Assembly: GCA_002343775.1 (NCBI GenBank)
Contig: DDSH01000009.1
Coordinates: 1-64,000, forward strand
Direction of reading: 5' to 3'
DNA length: 64,000 nt
Source of the DNA: Anaerolineales bacterium UBA2395
Lineage (GTDB): Bacteria > Chloroflexota > Anaerolineae > Anaerolineales > Villigracilaceae
Part shown: one piece after another, positions 14,339-23,244 of the stretch
Numbering within the stretch: the first letter of the stretch is position 1
Layout of the letters: each line of letters starts with the position of its first letter
Made by a program: the position numbers and the translations under genes
Notes under the pieces: generated by a model
Seen by the model: the letters and a program-made list of their open reading frames with translations, nothing else
What the model was told of the DNA's origin: nothing
Database searches by the model: none

Positions 14339-15289
14339 TTATGGATCAAAATGGGTTCCTGTTTCACCGCGCAAGGCAGACAGCATGTTGTCGGGGTTGG
14401 TGATCAGGGCTTTTTTGCCTCCGCGTTCGAGGAAGTTGAGCACGGCTTTGACCTTGGGTTCCATGCTGCCTTTGCCGAACTGACCCTCCGCCAGATATTT
14501 CTTCGCGTCCTCAACGCTGAGTTGGTCGAGCCATTGCACGTTCGGTTTGTTGAAGTTGATGGCGACCTTTTCGACCTCAGTGGAGATCAGGAACATGTCG
14601 GCGTTAATGCTCGAAGCGAACAAGGCGGACGCAAGATCCTTGTCGATCACCGCTTCGACGCCTTCGAGTTCCCCCTTGTCGTTCTCGATGACGGGAATCC
14701 CGCCGCCGCCCACACCGACGACCGTGAAGCCGGCGCCAACCAGCGACAGGATGGCTTCTTGTTGGATGATACGGACGGGTGTTGGCGAAGCGACCACGCG
14801 CCGCCAGCCGCGTCCCGCATCTTCCATCACGGACCAGCCGTCCTCGTCGCGGTGTTGATGCGCTGTCTTTTCATCCATGAAGGATCCAATGGGTTTGGTC
14901 GGGTTTTGGAAGGCGGGATCGTTGCGGTCCACGAGCGTCTGGGTGACGATGGTGGTGGCCTGGTTGGTCATGCCGCGCCGTTTGAATTCGTTCTGCAGGG
15001 CGGTCTGGAACATATACCCAATGGAGCCCTGGGTGTTCGAGCCGGCGTAATCCAGGGGAATGGAGTGAACTTCACTCAACGCCAATTCCGAACGTCTAAG
15101 AATGAACCCAACCTGGGGGCCATTGCCGTGGGTCAGGATCACATGCCAACCCGCCTGGATCATGTCGACCACGCAGGGCATGGTCTGGCAGACCGCGGCA
15201 TATTGATCAGGCAGGGACTCTTTGCCTTTCTCGCGTATCAGGGCGTTTCCGCCCACTGCCACGACTGCGACTTTGCGTTGTGCTTTCAT
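14339..15289 (-). CDS. arcC: Carbamate kinase
   Basis: This 316-residue enzyme transfers phosphate from carbamoyl phosphate to ADP, giving ATP, CO2 and ammonia. Family marks are VVAVGGNALI at the N-terminus, THGNGPQVGFILRRSE, SIGYMFQTALQNEF, and VGGGGIPVIEND near 210. Length and order match full-length carbamate kinases. The start at 15289 follows GAGGAG by 8 bases. It is the last gene of the GntR-led operon, 36 bases after the DUF1116 gene. In E. coli the equivalent arrangement (AllK beside FdrA, AllG, AllH) recovers ATP from carbamoyl phosphate made by a ureide transcarbamylase, and the same is inferred here. Confidence 0.94.
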   Translation of the reverse strand: MKAQRKVAVVAVGGNALIREKGKESLPDQYAAVCQTMPCVVDMIQAGWHVILTHGNGPQVGFILRRSELALSEVHSIPLDYAGSNTQGSIGYMFQTALQNEFKRRGMTNQATTIVTQTLVDRNDPAFQNPTKPIGSFMDEKTAHQHRDEDGWSVMEDAGRGWRRVVASPTPVRIIQQEAILSLVGAGFTVVGVGGGGIPVIENDKGELEGVEAVIDKDLASALFASSINADMFLISTEVEKVAINFNKPNVQWLDQLSVEDAKKYLAEGQFGKGSMEPKVKAVLNFLERGGKKALITNPDNMLSALRGETGTHFDP

Positions 15290-15325
15290 TGGAATTCTCC
15301 TCAAGAACTAATGTTGAAAATCGGT

Positions 15326-16717
15326 CTACGAATTTGCGATCGCCTGTTCGAAACAAGCCAGAGGCGCTCGGGTGATCCCGGCCCCAACCTGCCCAACGCC
15401 CGCGTCCTTGTGCGCGATACCGGTATTGATGACGGGCGCGATGCCGGTGTCGACCACCTTGCGTGCGTCGATGCCGGCGGGGGCGGCGTCGAAGTTCAGA
15501 GGCGGCAGGGTGAACCCGCCGTTGACGCCCATCGTAATGTGGTACATCTCCCGGGTGTATGCGATGGCATCCTGCGGCGTGCCGCCCACGAACTGCACGA
15601 TCGCCGGCGCGGCGCCCATCGCAAAGCCGCCGATCCCTGCGGTCTCCGTGATGGCGCTGTCGCCAAGATCGGGGGCGGCGTCGGACGGGGAGTAGCCGGG
15701 GAAGAACAGGCCAGCCACCATCGGCGCGGGAGCCGTGAACCACGCATCGCCGGTCCCGCTCATGCGCACTCCAAACTCGACGCCATTGCGCGCCATCGCA
15801 GTGACAAGCGTGCTGCCTGCCACACCATGACCTGCATCCAGCATGGCTTTACAGCACGCCATCGAGATGTTCAGGAAGAAATGATCGTTGCCCGCAATGA
15901 ATTCCAGTACGCGCGCGAGGTCACTTTGCGGCAGGTCTGTTTTGAGCAGGGCGGGGGTGAGCCGCTTGAACAATAACGAGGACGCTGCTGCATTGCGGTT
16001 GTGGCACTCGTCGCCCATGTGCAGCGCCTGGGCGATGATGGGACGCAGCTCGACGCCGCCCAACTGCCGGAGGGCGGCGTTCATTGCCGGACCCAAAACG
16101 GCTCCCATCCATTGGAGGCGTTCCAAAACCGAGGCATCATTTGCGCCGAAGCGCAGGACTTTGCCCAAGCCTTCGTTCAGGTTGCTGAACGACAGGTTGC
16201 CGTGGTCCTGATTCTTTACGATCCAGACCGGCATGGACGGGCTGATGACGCCTGACATCGGTCCCACTGCGCCGAAGTGATGGCAGGGCGCAAAGTGGAG
16301 CCCGCCGCCGGCTGCAAGGTCGCGGGCGGATTCCGGATCCTTCGCCCAGCCCTCATACAGGATCGCCCCGATCATGGCGCCTTGCATCGGTCCACACATG
16401 CGACTCCACTCAATCGGGGGACCGGCGTGCAGCAATGTCCGCTCACCCAAATTGGGAATGGCATTGCGCGCCGCATCGACGCCCATCAGGATCGGTTGCG
16501 CCGACAAAAACCGTTCGTGCGCGGTGCGGTTCGCCGCTTCCACCTGTGGGTCGTTGACCCGCAGGGCAAGTTTCATGCCGATCCCGCGGTCGCCCGAGGC
16601 GGGCGGGCGCCAATCCAATTGCAGGGATTTTCCGCCCGTCTGCTGGATCGACTCTGCGAAGGAGGACAACCCCACGTTGATGACTTGTAATTCCTGTTCA
16701 AAGAGTTTGTTGACCAT
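15326..16717 (-). CDS. allG: DUF1116 protein, AllG (YlbE)-like
   Basis: The 463-residue protein belongs to DUF1116. It contains the long conserved stretch with ARNAIPNLGERTLLHAGPPI, AMIGAILYEGWA, FAPCHHFGAVGPMSGVIS, ALHMGDECHNRNAA and GSTLVTAMARNGVEFGVRMSG. In E. coli YlbE (AllG) works with FdrA (AllF) and YlbF (AllH) and has been reported as part of oxamate carbamoyltransferase. GAGG precedes the ATG, which lies 2 bases after the fdrA stop. Here the allantoin genes are missing, so the actual carbamoyl substrate is open. Confidence 0.9.
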   Translation of the reverse strand: MVNKLFEQELQVINVGLSSFAESIQQTGGKSLQLDWRPPASGDRGIGMKLALRVNDPQVEAANRTAHERFLSAQPILMGVDAARNAIPNLGERTLLHAGPPIEWSRMCGPMQGAMIGAILYEGWAKDPESARDLAAGGGLHFAPCHHFGAVGPMSGVISPSMPVWIVKNQDHGNLSFSNLNEGLGKVLRFGANDASVLERLQWMGAVLGPAMNAALRQLGGVELRPIIAQALHMGDECHNRNAAASSLLFKRLTPALLKTDLPQSDLARVLEFIAGNDHFFLNISMACCKAMLDAGHGVAGSTLVTAMARNGVEFGVRMSGTGDAWFTAPAPMVAGLFFPGYSPSDAAPDLGDSAITETAGIGGFAMGAAPAIVQFVGGTPQDAIAYTREMYHITMGVNGGFTLPPLNFDAAPAGIDARKVVDTGIAPVINTGIAHKDAGVGQVGAGITRAPLACFEQAIANS

Positions 16718-16719
16718 GA

Positions 16720-18276
16720 TTACCTCGCACCCACGATCGCCGCCGCGAGCCGCGCGGCTTGGGCGTTGCTGTCTGTCAATATGACGCCAACTTCACGCAG
16801 CCGTGCCTCCTGCCGCGATAAATTCTGCGGATCGGACTCCGTGCCGCACACCGAACCGACGAAAACGAGATTGCGCTTCGCCTTCGCCGCGATCTTCTGC
16901 GCCCCTTGAATGGCAGGGATGAGTTCGCCTGCCGGATCCATGTTCGAGCCGTACCCCAGCACCACATCCAGCAGGATGACCGCGGTTTCCGGGTCTTTGG
17001 CTTCCTGAAGGATGCGTTCATTCCGCAGGCGGAAATCGATCATTGGGTGCGGGCGTCCCTGTGTGAATAGGTCGTCGCCCAGATCGATCACCGTATGTTC
17101 CAGCGATTTCCACACGTTGGGAATCTTTTCGTCCTTTTTGATGGGCGTGTTGGAATACACCTTTCCCAACGCCTCGCTCAACAACAGCACGGTCTCGTAA
17201 CAGAACGTCCCGCCGCTGAACAAGCCGCGGATGTAGCGCTGCCCCTTTTTGAGTTTCTTCTGCGCGGGTTTCACCAACGACTTGTACCTAGCAGGCAGGG
17301 TGTTCGAAAACTTCTTGACTGTTTTGCCTTTGGATAACAGCACCGCCGCGCGCGCAGCATCTTCCAACGTTTTCACGCCGTGGATGTTCCCACCCGTGAT
17401 GGTCTGCGGGTCGGCGCCGATGAACTCCACCACCACGGGTTTTTTACTTTTGGCGGCTTTGTCGAGCACGTTCTTCATCACATCCGGTGAAGGCGGTTTC
17501 GAGACCAGCAGGATCACCTTGGTGGCTTTGTCTTTCGCCAGCGCCTCGATGCCCTGCAACATGGTGATGCCGCCCACCTCGCTTTTCAGGTCATGTCCGC
17601 CGGTGCCCATGGCTTGCGTGATGCCTGCACCAAAGCGGTCGATCAGACTGGTGACTTGTTGCAGACCCGTCCCCGACGCCGCGACCACGCCAATATCGCC
17701 GCGCCGCACCACGTTGGCAAATCCGAGCGGGATGCCATTGATGATCGCCGTACCGCAATCGGGTCCCATCACGAGCAGGTCGTGCTCGCGTGCATATTGC
17801 TTGAGCGGGATCTCCTCCTCCATGCTGACGTTGTCGCTGAACATCATCACGTGCAGACCGAGTTGCAGCGCCTTGCGTGCCTCTGCCGCGGCATATTCAC
17901 CGGGCGTGGAGATCAGCACGAAATTGGCGGAGGGCATGGACTCCAGGCTCATTTCAAGACTGCGGGGCGGAACGCGTCGGACTCCGCCTTCGCCTGTATC
18001 CGCCGATTTGGTTTTAAGCATCGCCTCAGCCGCATCCAGTGCCGTGGTCGTGGCAGACTCATCCCGTCCCTCGACAACGATCAACAGGTCGTTCGGACTG
18101 GGCGGAACGGCGCCGGACAGCAAGCCTGCTTCCACCAGGAGGCTGATGTTATTCTCGGTTGCCATCACTGCCGAAGCCTGCTGGATGCCTTCCAATGCGC
18201 GCAGTTTTTCGGAGAACTGCATCAGTGACACCGAGTCGCGGTAGAGATTTTTGATCATACGTTGCGAAGTTGTCAT
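16720..18276 (-). CDS. fdrA: FdrA-like acyl-CoA-synthetase-fold protein (AllF)
   Basis: The 518-residue protein matches FdrA. It has a succinyl-CoA-synthetase-alpha-like Rossmann region with MGPDCGTAIINGIPLGF, VAASGTGLQQVTSLIDRFG and a GTGGHDL segment, then the FdrA hallmark GRPHPMIDFRLRNERI and a C-terminal VILLDVVLGYGSN. FdrA proteins pair with DUF1116 and DUF2877 partners in ureide transcarbamylation, with carbamoyl phosphate as the expected product. The start at 18276 follows AAGGACCACTT; a longer frame from 18357 overlaps the DUF2877 gene. It lies 14 bases after that gene. Confidence 0.9.
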   Translation of the reverse strand: MTTSQRMIKNLYRDSVSLMQFSEKLRALEGIQQASAVMATENNISLLVEAGLLSGAVPPSPNDLLIVVEGRDESATTTALDAAEAMLKTKSADTGEGGVRRVPPRSLEMSLESMPSANFVLISTPGEYAAAEARKALQLGLHVMMFSDNVSMEEEIPLKQYAREHDLLVMGPDCGTAIINGIPLGFANVVRRGDIGVVAASGTGLQQVTSLIDRFGAGITQAMGTGGHDLKSEVGGITMLQGIEALAKDKATKVILLVSKPPSPDVMKNVLDKAAKSKKPVVVEFIGADPQTITGGNIHGVKTLEDAARAAVLLSKGKTVKKFSNTLPARYKSLVKPAQKKLKKGQRYIRGLFSGGTFCYETVLLLSEALGKVYSNTPIKKDEKIPNVWKSLEHTVIDLGDDLFTQGRPHPMIDFRLRNERILQEAKDPETAVILLDVVLGYGSNMDPAGELIPAIQGAQKIAAKAKRNLVFVGSVCGTESDPQNLSRQEARLREVGVILTDSNAQAARLAAAIVGAR

Positions 18277-18290
18277 AAGTGGTCCTTGGT

Positions 18291-19217
18291 TTAGAAACTC
18301 TGGGTGGTCTCCCAGCCGCCGCGGACTGCAGCGGGAGCGTTTGGGTTCCATACACACAGCCCGATCAACAGCCCGGTCACCGCGTCCATGCCGGAGGAAT
18401 GTCCCACGCGCATGGACGCCCGAGCCGTTTCCTCCACACCCTCGTCGATTGCAATGGCCTCGGCGAGATGCGAGAGACTGCTGGAAAACTGTCCCTGCAT
18501 GGCGTGGCAGAGATATGTGCGGCTGATCTCACTGGTTGCTTGGGCAAGTTGGATCAGTTTTGTTCCAAAGGAACGAAGGAATCCAAGTTGTCGTTCGTTC
18601 TGCCCGGCCATGCTCCACAAGCCTGCCAAAAAACCGAGCAGGAGGTCATCGCCTGAGGGAGTCACGCCGGGCCCCAGCCCGATCATTTGCCCAGCGGCGT
18701 GTAGCGCACCCTGTACGTCTAACCCATCTGCGGAAGTAACGAGTCCCGTCACCGGTTTGCTGATGCGCCGACTTAGTGGAGACCCTGTGTGGGGTCGAAA
18801 GAGATCGTCAGCGCGCAGGTCTGTGCTTTTGTGTTCCTGTTCCCGGTTGAGCAAGTTCCACGCGGTTGACCAGGCTGCCTGTGCGGCAGGCGTCTGCATA
18901 TCCAGGGCGAGTTCGGAGACGCGGCATTTCCAGACGGGGGCGTCGCGCAGGTCCACAGTGAGGGGAGAGGAGGCAAATCGCAGGACTCCTCCTCTGATTG
19001 CGGCACGTTCACCCGGCGTCAGGGATTGAAGCGGGAGGGTTGCCGTCCAGACACGAATCCCTTGCGGCAGATCATGGTCCCGCGAGATCAGCAGGGTGAT
19101 GAGCCGGTCTTCATTCCTAAGCCGCAAATTGACCGCGGAGTCGAACGTGGACTGGATCACGGCATCGAAGTTCGTGGGTGGAACGGCTTCACCGATGGAC
19201 AGGGCGCGGAGTTGCAT
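18291..19217 (-). CDS. allH: DUF2877 protein, AllH (YlbF)-like
   Basis: The 308-residue protein carries the DUF2877 signature GLGPGVTPSGDDLLLGFLAGLW (core GPGVTPSGDDLL) in the middle, and HSSGMDAVTGLLIGL near the C-terminus. DUF2877 proteins occur as the third partner of FdrA and DUF1116. No clear Shine-Dalgarno sequence precedes 19217, but a 10-bp hairpin lies between it and the permease gene and may influence its expression relative to the upstream genes. The cluster order AllH-FdrA-AllG-kinase is compact (14, 2 and 36 bases). Confidence 0.88.
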   Translation of the reverse strand: MQLRALSIGEAVPPTNFDAVIQSTFDSAVNLRLRNEDRLITLLISRDHDLPQGIRVWTATLPLQSLTPGERAAIRGGVLRFASSPLTVDLRDAPVWKCRVSELALDMQTPAAQAAWSTAWNLLNREQEHKSTDLRADDLFRPHTGSPLSRRISKPVTGLVTSADGLDVQGALHAAGQMIGLGPGVTPSGDDLLLGFLAGLWSMAGQNERQLGFLRSFGTKLIQLAQATSEISRTYLCHAMQGQFSSSLSHLAEAIAIDEGVEETARASMRVGHSSGMDAVTGLLIGLCVWNPNAPAAVRGGWETTQSF

Positions 19218-19227
19218 CGCGGGATGA

Positions 19228-19260
19228 ATACAGCCTGAGGCGGGAAACCCCAGGCTGTAT
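19228..19260 (-). terminator. Intercistronic hairpin between permease and allH
   Basis: ATACAGCCTG (19228-19237) pairs perfectly with CAGGCTGTAT (19251-19260); a short T-poor tail follows on the minus strand. It could be a partial terminator or a 3'-end stabiliser that separates permease and enzyme levels within the operon. Confidence 0.55.
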
Positions 19261-19278
19261 CGTCAAGTTACCTCAAGC

Positions 19279-20874
19279 TCAGTCTTCCAGCTTAGGGGCT
19301 GGGTCGTTCTTGGTGTAGTTCATCATGATAATGAATAACACCGCCATGGCAAGGTACCCGACAATGGGTCCCCACGTGGCATTGAAAGCTGGATCGCTAA
19401 AATTGAACGGGGCATTGGGGATAAAACGCAGTTGTGTGCTGTGGATAAAACCGAACCATGCGCTGGCGGCACCGAAAAGGGTGTAGCCGATGGCGCCTTT
19501 CCAGTTTCGGTCGATGACGAATGCGACGATCGCACCGAGAATCATACCGACCAAGATCGAGCCTGCGCCGAGCACGGTCATGCCGGCATATGATACGCCT
19601 GCCCCCTGCAGGGCTGCCAAGCCCAATGTACCGGCATTTGTGCCTGCCGCACCAAGCGCGTTATTGACCTGGGTGGTAACGTAATCGGCAATCCAGGGGA
19701 TGATGGCGATGGCAACCGCGGGTGCGTGACGGCGCGGGCTGGCGTTGAAGGCTTGGGAGGTGATCAACATGCCGATGTAGACAAGGATGGGCAGGATCGC
19801 AACGACCGGTATGACTGCCGAGAGAATCCCCAACAAGCCAAGGATGCCCAGCACGAACATGGTGACGCCAGTAAGCCAGGAATAGCCTACACGCGAACCG
19901 ACCGACTTCCAGCCGGGGTGCCCAATATAGATCAGGGTGGGGAAAGGCGAACCGAAGAGCGAGGCAACAGCGGTTCCGCCTGCCGCGGCGAGCATGGCTT
20001 CGCGAGTGTCGTAGGTGTCGCCGCCAGCCAGGGCGGATTCAACATTATTGAGCGATTCAAGGAACAGGTAGATCGCCAGTGGGATGGCAGTGGTCAAAAT
20101 AGGCAAGCCTGCAGCACTGAACAAGAAGCCCATACCCTCAACGACCGGGGAAATGTAGGGCAACGGGAAGTTGAAGGAGGCGCCTGCAAGGGCATTCGAA
20201 AAGGCGGTTGGATCCATGTAGCCGGAGAGCCATCCCACCACGATGCCAATGATGACCGCGACGAGTCCAGCTGGAACCTTGCCGGGGAACTGTACATTCG
20301 CCAGCCAGCCAACAAAGATAATACCGAAGGACACCATGCTGAGCCACGACGCGCTAAAGGCACTGAAAGCCGCACCCATGGCAATGTATGTGATCGCCAC
20401 ACCGGCGAGTGTACCAAGCATGGCTGCGCGCGGTGTCAACTTTTGCATGGTTGGGCCCACGAAGGCACCGATGACCGCGATAATCGCGTGAACGAAACAC
20501 CACGCCACACCAACAGCCCAGAGCGTTTCAAAACTTGCACCGCCGTTTTTCAGCGGCAGCATGACGGCAAATGTGATCAGGAAGTAGTGCGGGACAGAGA
20601 TGCCATAGGGCACAGCAGTCACATCATCGCGGCCTTCCTTCCTGCCAAGTTTGTATGCCATGTAGGCAAAGTAAATATTTCCGAAAGCCAGGGAGAGCAC
20701 CAGCCCGGGTACGATTCTACCGAGCAGGATTTCGGAAGGGAAGCCGATGACAAATTGCATCAGGCCGACAGCCACCAGTGTGTTGGCGAGGCTGTTTGTT
20801 GCAAGCCCGAAGAAACCGTTCAGGTCGCCGGGCACCCATAACTTGGGACTTGCCGTTCCTTTTGCTGTACTCAT
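19279..20874 (-). CDS. NCS2-family nucleobase-type permease 1
   Basis: A 531-residue integral membrane protein with about 12-14 hydrophobic segments, consistent with the NCS2 (xanthine/uracil/azaguanine) fold. Family-like marks are LWVPGDLNGFFGLATNSLANT at the start, VTAVPYGISVPHYFLITFAV, a 'NVESALAGGDTYDTREAMLAAAGGT' region (key NVESA and GG), and TLIYIGHPGWKSVG. NCS2 proteins are proton or sodium symporters for purines, pyrimidines or analogues. AAGGAG lies 7 bases before the ATG. It is paralogous to the next gene, with which it shares about the same order of motifs; the exact substrate is unknown. Confidence 0.88.
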   Translation of the reverse strand: MSTAKGTASPKLWVPGDLNGFFGLATNSLANTLVAVGLMQFVIGFPSEILLGRIVPGLVLSLAFGNIYFAYMAYKLGRKEGRDDVTAVPYGISVPHYFLITFAVMLPLKNGGASFETLWAVGVAWCFVHAIIAVIGAFVGPTMQKLTPRAAMLGTLAGVAITYIAMGAAFSAFSASWLSMVSFGIIFVGWLANVQFPGKVPAGLVAVIIGIVVGWLSGYMDPTAFSNALAGASFNFPLPYISPVVEGMGFLFSAAGLPILTTAIPLAIYLFLESLNNVESALAGGDTYDTREAMLAAAGGTAVASLFGSPFPTLIYIGHPGWKSVGSRVGYSWLTGVTMFVLGILGLLGILSAVIPVVAILPILVYIGMLITSQAFNASPRRHAPAVAIAIIPWIADYVTTQVNNALGAAGTNAGTLGLAALQGAGVSYAGMTVLGAGSILVGMILGAIVAFVIDRNWKGAIGYTLFGAASAWFGFIHSTQLRFIPNAPFNFSDPAFNATWGPIVGYLAMAVLFIIMMNYTKNDPAPKLED

Positions 20875-20912
20875 GTTGATTCTCCTTGATTTATTGATCG
20901 AATTGTCAACAC

Positions 20913-22484
20913 TCAGCCTGTTTCGGGCTGGTTGTTTTCATCATAGGGCAGATAACTAAAGCCGTAACACAACGCGGCGAGCAGCAGGTACCCGACCGTA
21001 ATGGGGGTGGGGAGTCCGTTCGAACCGAATTGCACCTGTTCGGCATGCATGAATCCGAAGTACGACAACACCGCACCGGCCAGGGCATATACGGAAGCGA
21101 GCTTCGGCTTGCGATCCAGCAGGAAGACCGCGATCGCACCGATGATGAGCCCGCTCAGGATGGCTCCACCACCAAGCTTGGTCAACCCATCGTACAGGAC
21201 TCCGTTCGTGGACAGTGCCTCCATGATCTCGCCGGGACTTACTCCGGCCGCAGTTAAAGCCCCGTCCACCTGACCTTTACCCCAGGCCGCGAGATGCGGG
21301 ACAAGCGCCAAAATGATGGCTGGCGCGTGCAGACGTGGCGTGGATTGAAAGGCCTGCGCCCCAATCAACGCGCCGATGTACAATAGGATCGGCAGGATCG
21401 CCACGAGTGGGATCAGGTTGAGCAGTACCGGTACGATATTTAACAACGTGACCGTGATGACCAGCGCGCCCGTTGCAAGCGAATATCCGATGCGCCCGCC
21501 GACTGCCTTCCAGCCGGGGTGTCCAATGTAAACGGCATTTGGAAAGGGCGAACCCAATACGGTGCCGATGATGCTGTTGACGCCATCCACCACCAACACT
21601 TCGCGCACGTTGTATTCATCCCCCGCGGCAGAGGCGCTTTCCACATTGTCCATGGCTTCGATGAAGTCATACACGCCAAAGGGGATCGCGGTCACTAACA
21701 GCGGGGCAATATTCTGAAATCCAGCGATCAGGTTGCTCAGTTGAGGGGCGGGAAGCGCCAGTCCAAAACTTCCAAAAGACGCACGTAGAGCAGCGGGATC
21801 CATTACCGGCGCCCAGCCGAAGAGCGTTACTCCCCATGCCATGACGGTCCCAACCAAGATCGCAACCAGTCCCGCCGGCACCCTCCACGGAAAGCGGACA
21901 CCTGCGAACCAGCCGCCCAGCACTATCGCCAGACAGACCAGTCCGATCCACGGGTAGGGGTCCAGGATCTGCATTCCAGGGCGCAGGGCGATGAAGGCAA
22001 TGGAAACCCCTGCCAATGTCCCCAAAAGCGCGGCGCGCGGAGTCAATTTACGGATGTACGGGGCAAAGAACGCGCCGCTCAGGTTCACCAGCCCCTCGAT
22101 GAACGCCCATGCCAGCCCCACCTGCCAGGCGAGGATGGGATCCCCGGTGGCGATCTTGACCGGCAGCATGATCACCAGCACGACGATGAACATATGCGGA
22201 ACGCTGGGTCCGGCCGGCAATGCAGTCACATCGGTGCGGTTCTCCTTGACGGCCAGTCGGCGCGCCATGAAGCCGTAATAGATGTTGCTCAGGAACAGCA
22301 TGAAGCCTACGGCCGGCACGATGCGTCCAAACACGATTTCCCCAGGCATTTGCACCACCCCTAACAACAACCCCGACAGCACCAGGATGTTCAGCAGACT
22401 GTTCGTTCCCAGACCGAAGAATCCATTCCAATCACCCGGCACCCAAAAAGGAACTTTCAACACATTCTCAATTTTTTTTGTCAT
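20913..22484 (-). CDS. NCS2-family nucleobase-type permease 2
   Basis: This 523-residue permease is a paralogue of the preceding one: it shares WVPGDWNGFFGLGTNSLLN, VTALPAGPSVPHMFIVVLVIM, MDNVESASAAGDEYNVREVL and AVYIGHPGWKAVGGRIGYS, and has about 12-14 membrane segments. The start at 22484 follows AAGGAGG; upstream frame extensions overlap the amidase gene. Two paralogous permeases in one operon suggest two related substrates, or a pair for uptake and product exchange. It is 49 bases from the amidase gene and 38 from permease 1. Confidence 0.88.
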   Translation of the reverse strand: MTKKIENVLKVPFWVPGDWNGFFGLGTNSLLNILVLSGLLLGVVQMPGEIVFGRIVPAVGFMLFLSNIYYGFMARRLAVKENRTDVTALPAGPSVPHMFIVVLVIMLPVKIATGDPILAWQVGLAWAFIEGLVNLSGAFFAPYIRKLTPRAALLGTLAGVSIAFIALRPGMQILDPYPWIGLVCLAIVLGGWFAGVRFPWRVPAGLVAILVGTVMAWGVTLFGWAPVMDPAALRASFGSFGLALPAPQLSNLIAGFQNIAPLLVTAIPFGVYDFIEAMDNVESASAAGDEYNVREVLVVDGVNSIIGTVLGSPFPNAVYIGHPGWKAVGGRIGYSLATGALVITVTLLNIVPVLLNLIPLVAILPILLYIGALIGAQAFQSTPRLHAPAIILALVPHLAAWGKGQVDGALTAAGVSPGEIMEALSTNGVLYDGLTKLGGGAILSGLIIGAIAVFLLDRKPKLASVYALAGAVLSYFGFMHAEQVQFGSNGLPTPITVGYLLLAALCYGFSYLPYDENNQPETG

Positions 22485-22533
22485 TTTGTTCGACCTCCTT
22501 CTTGGAAAGGATGGTCTTCCTGTGTGTCCAACT

Positions 22534-23220
22534 TCATGAACCGGCGGCAGCCTTCTGCAACCCTGCCACGACCTTTTTCGAATCACTGACCCATCCGAAA
22601 ATGCCGCCTTGCGCCTTGATCATTTCCAATGCCACACGTTTGAATTCCGGAAAGTAGGATGCGGTGCAATCCTCGGGAACCAGGGCATTGAACCCGCGGT
22701 CGTTAGCCTCGCGGACGGTGGTGTGCACACAGACTTCCGTCGTCACCCCGCATACGATCAGGGTCTTGATGTTCCGGTTGCGTAGGATGCCAAGCAGGTC
22801 TGTGTCGTAAAATGCGCCCTTGCCAGGCTTGTCGACCACCGGCTCCCCCGCGACGGGATACAGTTCCGGGATGATGTCATGCCCGACCTCCCCGCGCACC
22901 AGGATGCGTCCCATTGGTCCCACGTCGCCAATACCGGTATCCAGGTGACCGCGTTCCTTCTTGGCGGGCTGCAGGTCAGCCAGGTCGGGGCGGTGCCCCT
23001 CGCGGGTATGGATGATGAATATCCCAGCTTTGCGCGCAGCCTCCAGAACCGTCTTGCACGGTTCGATGGAACTGCGCAACAATGAAACATCATTGCCGAG
23101 CATTTCGCCGAATCCACCCGGTTCGACGAAGTCACGTTGCATGTCGATCATGACCAGCGCGGTCGTATCGAGATCGAACTCGAAATCATAGGGTTCTGCC
23201 TGGATGGTGCCTTTTTGCAT
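22534..23220 (-). CDS. Isochorismatase-fold amidohydrolase, biuret hydrolase-like
   Basis: The 228-residue cysteine hydrolase has the catalytic triad of the family: Asp26 (ALVMIDMQRDF), Lys134 (DKPGKGAFY) and Cys164 (GVTTEVCVHTTVREANDRG). HTREGHRPDLADL, GPMGRILVRGEVGHDIIPEL and MIKAQGGIFGWV are the segments I associate with biuret amidohydrolase and close relatives rather than nicotinamidase. It would release ammonia from a ureido or amide substrate. GGAGG is 5 bases before the ATG. It is the first enzyme gene after the GntR regulator. Peroxyureidoacrylate or N-carbamoyl amidase activity remain alternatives. Confidence 0.85.
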   Translation of the reverse strand: MQKGTIQAEPYDFEFDLDTTALVMIDMQRDFVEPGGFGEMLGNDVSLLRSSIEPCKTVLEAARKAGIFIIHTREGHRPDLADLQPAKKERGHLDTGIGDVGPMGRILVRGEVGHDIIPELYPVAGEPVVDKPGKGAFYDTDLLGILRNRNIKTLIVCGVTTEVCVHTTVREANDRGFNALVPEDCTASYFPEFKRVALEMIKAQGGIFGWVSDSKKVVAGLQKAAAGS

Positions 23221-23244
23221 ATGTGCCTCCGTTGAATTAAATAA

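Noticed and set aside
14351..15976. Forward frame of 541 codons opposite carbamate kinase and the DUF1116 gene
   Set aside because: A shadow caused by codon bias of the real genes; it crosses two gene boundaries and has no family features.
19726..20841. Forward frame of 371 codons opposite permease 1
   Set aside because: Very polar mirror of a hydrophobic membrane protein, a common shadow effect.
22534..23220. RutB-type peroxyureidoacrylate amidohydrolase of uracil degradation
   Set aside because: No other rut genes are present, and the HTREGHRPDLADL and GPMGRILVRGE segments fit the biuret-hydrolase type better; kept only as an alternative.
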